From Lysinibacillus pinottii (GTDB lineage: Bacteria > Bacillota > Bacilli > Bacillales_A > Planococcaceae): a stretch of 64,000 nucleotides of DNA. The translations under genes and the position numbers were made by a program. Below are positions 62,670 through 64,000 of this stretch, piece after piece; within the stretch, counting starts at the first letter, position 1; each line of letters starts with the position of its first letter. The stretch covers positions 124,001 through 188,000 of the forward strand of contig NZ_JANTOO010000014.1 in NCBI RefSeq assembly GCF_024753545.1, read 5' to 3'. Under the pieces are notes generated by a model. The model worked only from the letters and a program-made list of their open reading frames with translations. It made no database searches and was not told the DNA's origin.

Positions 62670-64000
62670 TTAAGTCATCTCTACATAATCATTTTGAATG
62701 CTTTGTTTGTTTTGTCCCTTACGGAATTGGATGTGATGGAGCTTAGCAAAAATACCATTATGAGCCACTAGCTCATCATAAGTACCATCTTCCTCAATAC
62801 CTTTTGGCGTCACGACCATTACCCGATCTGCGTTCCTTATAGTTGCCAGGCGATGGGCAATAACTAAAGTAGTACGGTTTTCAGCTAGCTCTGATAAAGA
62901 TTGCTGAATAATCATCTCTGTTTCTGTATCTAACGCAGAAGTCGCTTCATCTAAAATTAAAATTGGTGGGTTTTTCAGGAACATACGAGCAATGGCTAAT
63001 CGTTGTTTTTGTCCACCGGATAATTTCAAGCCTCGTTCCCCAATTTGCGTATCATACCCCTCTGGTAGCTCTGCGATGAATGCTTCTAAATGGGCCTTTT
63101 TTGCCGCTTCGCGAATTTCTTCTTCACTGGCGTTTAGCTTTCCATAGGCAATATTCTCACGAATTGTCCCTGTAAATAAGAAGACATCCTGCTGTACAAT
63201 ACCAATTTGAGATCGTAAGGAAGCCTGGGTCATATTGCGAATATCGATGCCATCAATCGAAATAGCACCTTTTGAAACTTCATAGAAGCGAGGAATTAAC
63301 GAACAAATGGTCGTTTTACCAGCACCCGATGGACCGACAAACGCAATGGTTTGTCCAGCCTTTACATCAAATGAAATATCTTTTAACACCTGTTTTGATG
63401 CATCGTAATTGAAGTGAACATTGTTGAAGGAAATATTACCATCTAAATGGTTAATAACCTTCGCATTTTCACGATCTTGAATTTCTGGTTCCTGCTCAAT
63501 TAATTCACGGAATCGCTTGAAGCCAGCCATTCCCTTTGGATAAAGCTCTAATAAAGCACTAATCTTATCTATTGGTTTAATGAGTACATTGGTATATAAA
63601 ACAAAGCTCACTAGCTCCCCGTAAGATAATTTCCCATTAAAGCTGAGCCAAGCGCCGACCACTAACACCATTAATGTAAGGAGGCGTGTCATCATGTAAA
63701 TAGTCGAGTTAGTTCCTGCCATTATTTTATAGGCATATAATTTAGCCGCACGGAAAAATCCATTTTGCTCCTCAAAGCGTTTAATTTCAAAATCTTCATT
63801 TGTAAAGGATTTCACAACACGGACACCGGATACACTATCCTCTACACGTCCGTTAACATCAGCAATTTTGCCATACATCGTTTTCCAAGCATTGTTCATT
63901 TTTATATTACTAAATGTCACAAGCCATGTTAAAAATGGCACCATAATCGCTGCAATTAAAGCGAGTGTTGGATTCACATTAAACATAATGGCAAAGGCCC
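62670..64000 (-). CDS. ABC exporter (MsbA/BmrA type), N-terminus cut by window edge
   Basis: At least 443 residues; the frame is open to the right edge, so the start lies outside. C-terminal half of the membrane domain, then the ATPase with Walker A GPSGAGKTT, Q-loop VQQDVFLF, signature LSGGQKQR, Walker B ILILDEATSALD and IAHRLATI. A multidrug or lipid exporter half-transporter; substrate unknown. Confidence 0.95.
   Translation of the reverse strand, partial: AFAIMFNVNPTLALIAAIMVPFLTWLVTFSNIKMNNAWKTMYGKIADVNGRVEDSVSGVRVVKSFTNEDFEIKRFEEQNGFFRAAKLYAYKIMAGTNSTIYMMTRLLTLMVLVVGAWLSFNGKLSYGELVSFVLYTNVLIKPIDKISALLELYPKGMAGFKRFRELIEQEPEIQDRENAKVINHLDGNISFNNVHFNYDASKQVLKDISFDVKAGQTIAFVGPSGAGKTTICSLIPRFYEVSKGAISIDGIDIRNMTQASLRSQIGIVQQDVFLFTGTIRENIAYGKLNASEEEIREAAKKAHLEAFIAELPEGYDTQIGERGLKLSGGQKQRLAIARMFLKNPPILILDEATSALDTETEMIIQQSLSELAENRTTLVIAHRLATIRNADRVMVVTPKGIEEDGTYDELVAHNGIFAKLHHIQFRKGQNKQSIQNDYVEMT

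Noticed and set aside
1..64000. CRISPR arrays, tRNA, rRNA or phage genes
   Set aside because: Looked for repeated spacing, cloverleaf ends and phage functions; none found by eye.

Overview
The window looks like chromosomal DNA of an AT-rich, endospore-forming Bacillota, most likely Lysinibacillus or a near relative in the Bacillaceae/Planococcaceae. The signs are strong purine-rich AGGAGG-type ribosome binding sites, many TTG and GTG starts, a spore-germination GerA/GerB-type pair, SigV/RsiV, an SLH-domain protein, Amj, YfkAB, Ctc-type L25 and a B. subtilis-like yvgK-modA-modB arrangement. No rRNA, tRNA, CRISPR array, transposase or phage gene was seen. The genus is an inference from gene content.

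Region by region. (1) 1-5120: the start of a minus-strand hybrid PKS-NRPS operon. An Sfp-type phosphopantetheinyl transferase overlaps a megasynthase that runs off the left edge (KS, carrier protein, condensation domain, and an adenylation domain interrupted by a methyltransferase). (2) 5540-7919: a scrambled stretch. A UPF0126/TRIC-family membrane gene is broken into an N-terminal piece (7737-7835) and a frameshifted C-terminal half (5540-5795). About 1.9 kb of other DNA lies between them, carrying a secreted glycine-rich protein and a tiny two-helix membrane protein, which resembles a bacteriocin plus immunity pair. (3) 8071-23175: a molybdenum cofactor and formate dehydrogenase superlocus: a YvgK-like regulator, ModA/ModB, moaD-moaE-mobB-moeA-moeB, moaB-mobA-moaC, moaA-fdhD-DUF2294, then the large iron-sulfur/molybdopterin dehydrogenase with DUF1641 and Mrp partners. 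The dehydrogenase leader carries a Fur-box match, a strong promoter and two hairpins. (4) 23305-36680: small hypotheticals, a CbrC-family protein, an ArsR-type regulator, EamA and MFS transporters, an OmpR-type two-component system next to a hydrolase gene, a lipoprotein metallopeptidase, Amj and an ArsR-rhodanese/MFS pair. (5) 36909-40709: a MntR-type manganese operon whose first gene is an unannotated 51-residue membrane protein, followed by mntABCD. (6) 40821-48615: TetR/SDR, an SLH protein, LysR, an FMN reductase, a hydrolase, a parallel beta-helix protein and a DUF2306 protein. (7) 48877-57742: adenine deaminase, a PNPOx-like protein, a YczE-type protein, Ctc/L25, a HAD phosphatase, YfkAB, a possible small RNA, a luciferase-like oxidoreductase and a TSUP transporter. 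(8) 57893-64000: SigV-RsiV, a germinant receptor B-A pair without a C subunit, an SRPBCC protein and the C-terminal part of an ABC exporter.

The Moco locus reads as one working unit: molybdate uptake (but no ModC ATPase here), cyclic pyranopterin formation (MoaA, MoaC), sulfur transfer (MoaD, MoaE, MoeB), Mo insertion (MoaB, MoeA), nucleotide attachment (MobA, MobB), cofactor sulfuration (FdhD) and the client dehydrogenase, with Mrp as a likely Fe-S carrier. The least explained items are the interrupted-adenylation megasynthase, the bacteriocin-like island inside the broken TRIC gene, the RNA/Fur region before fdh, the 51-residue Mn-operon leader gene, and a 20-bp perfect hairpin covering the ribosome binding site of a hydrolase gene next to a two-component system.
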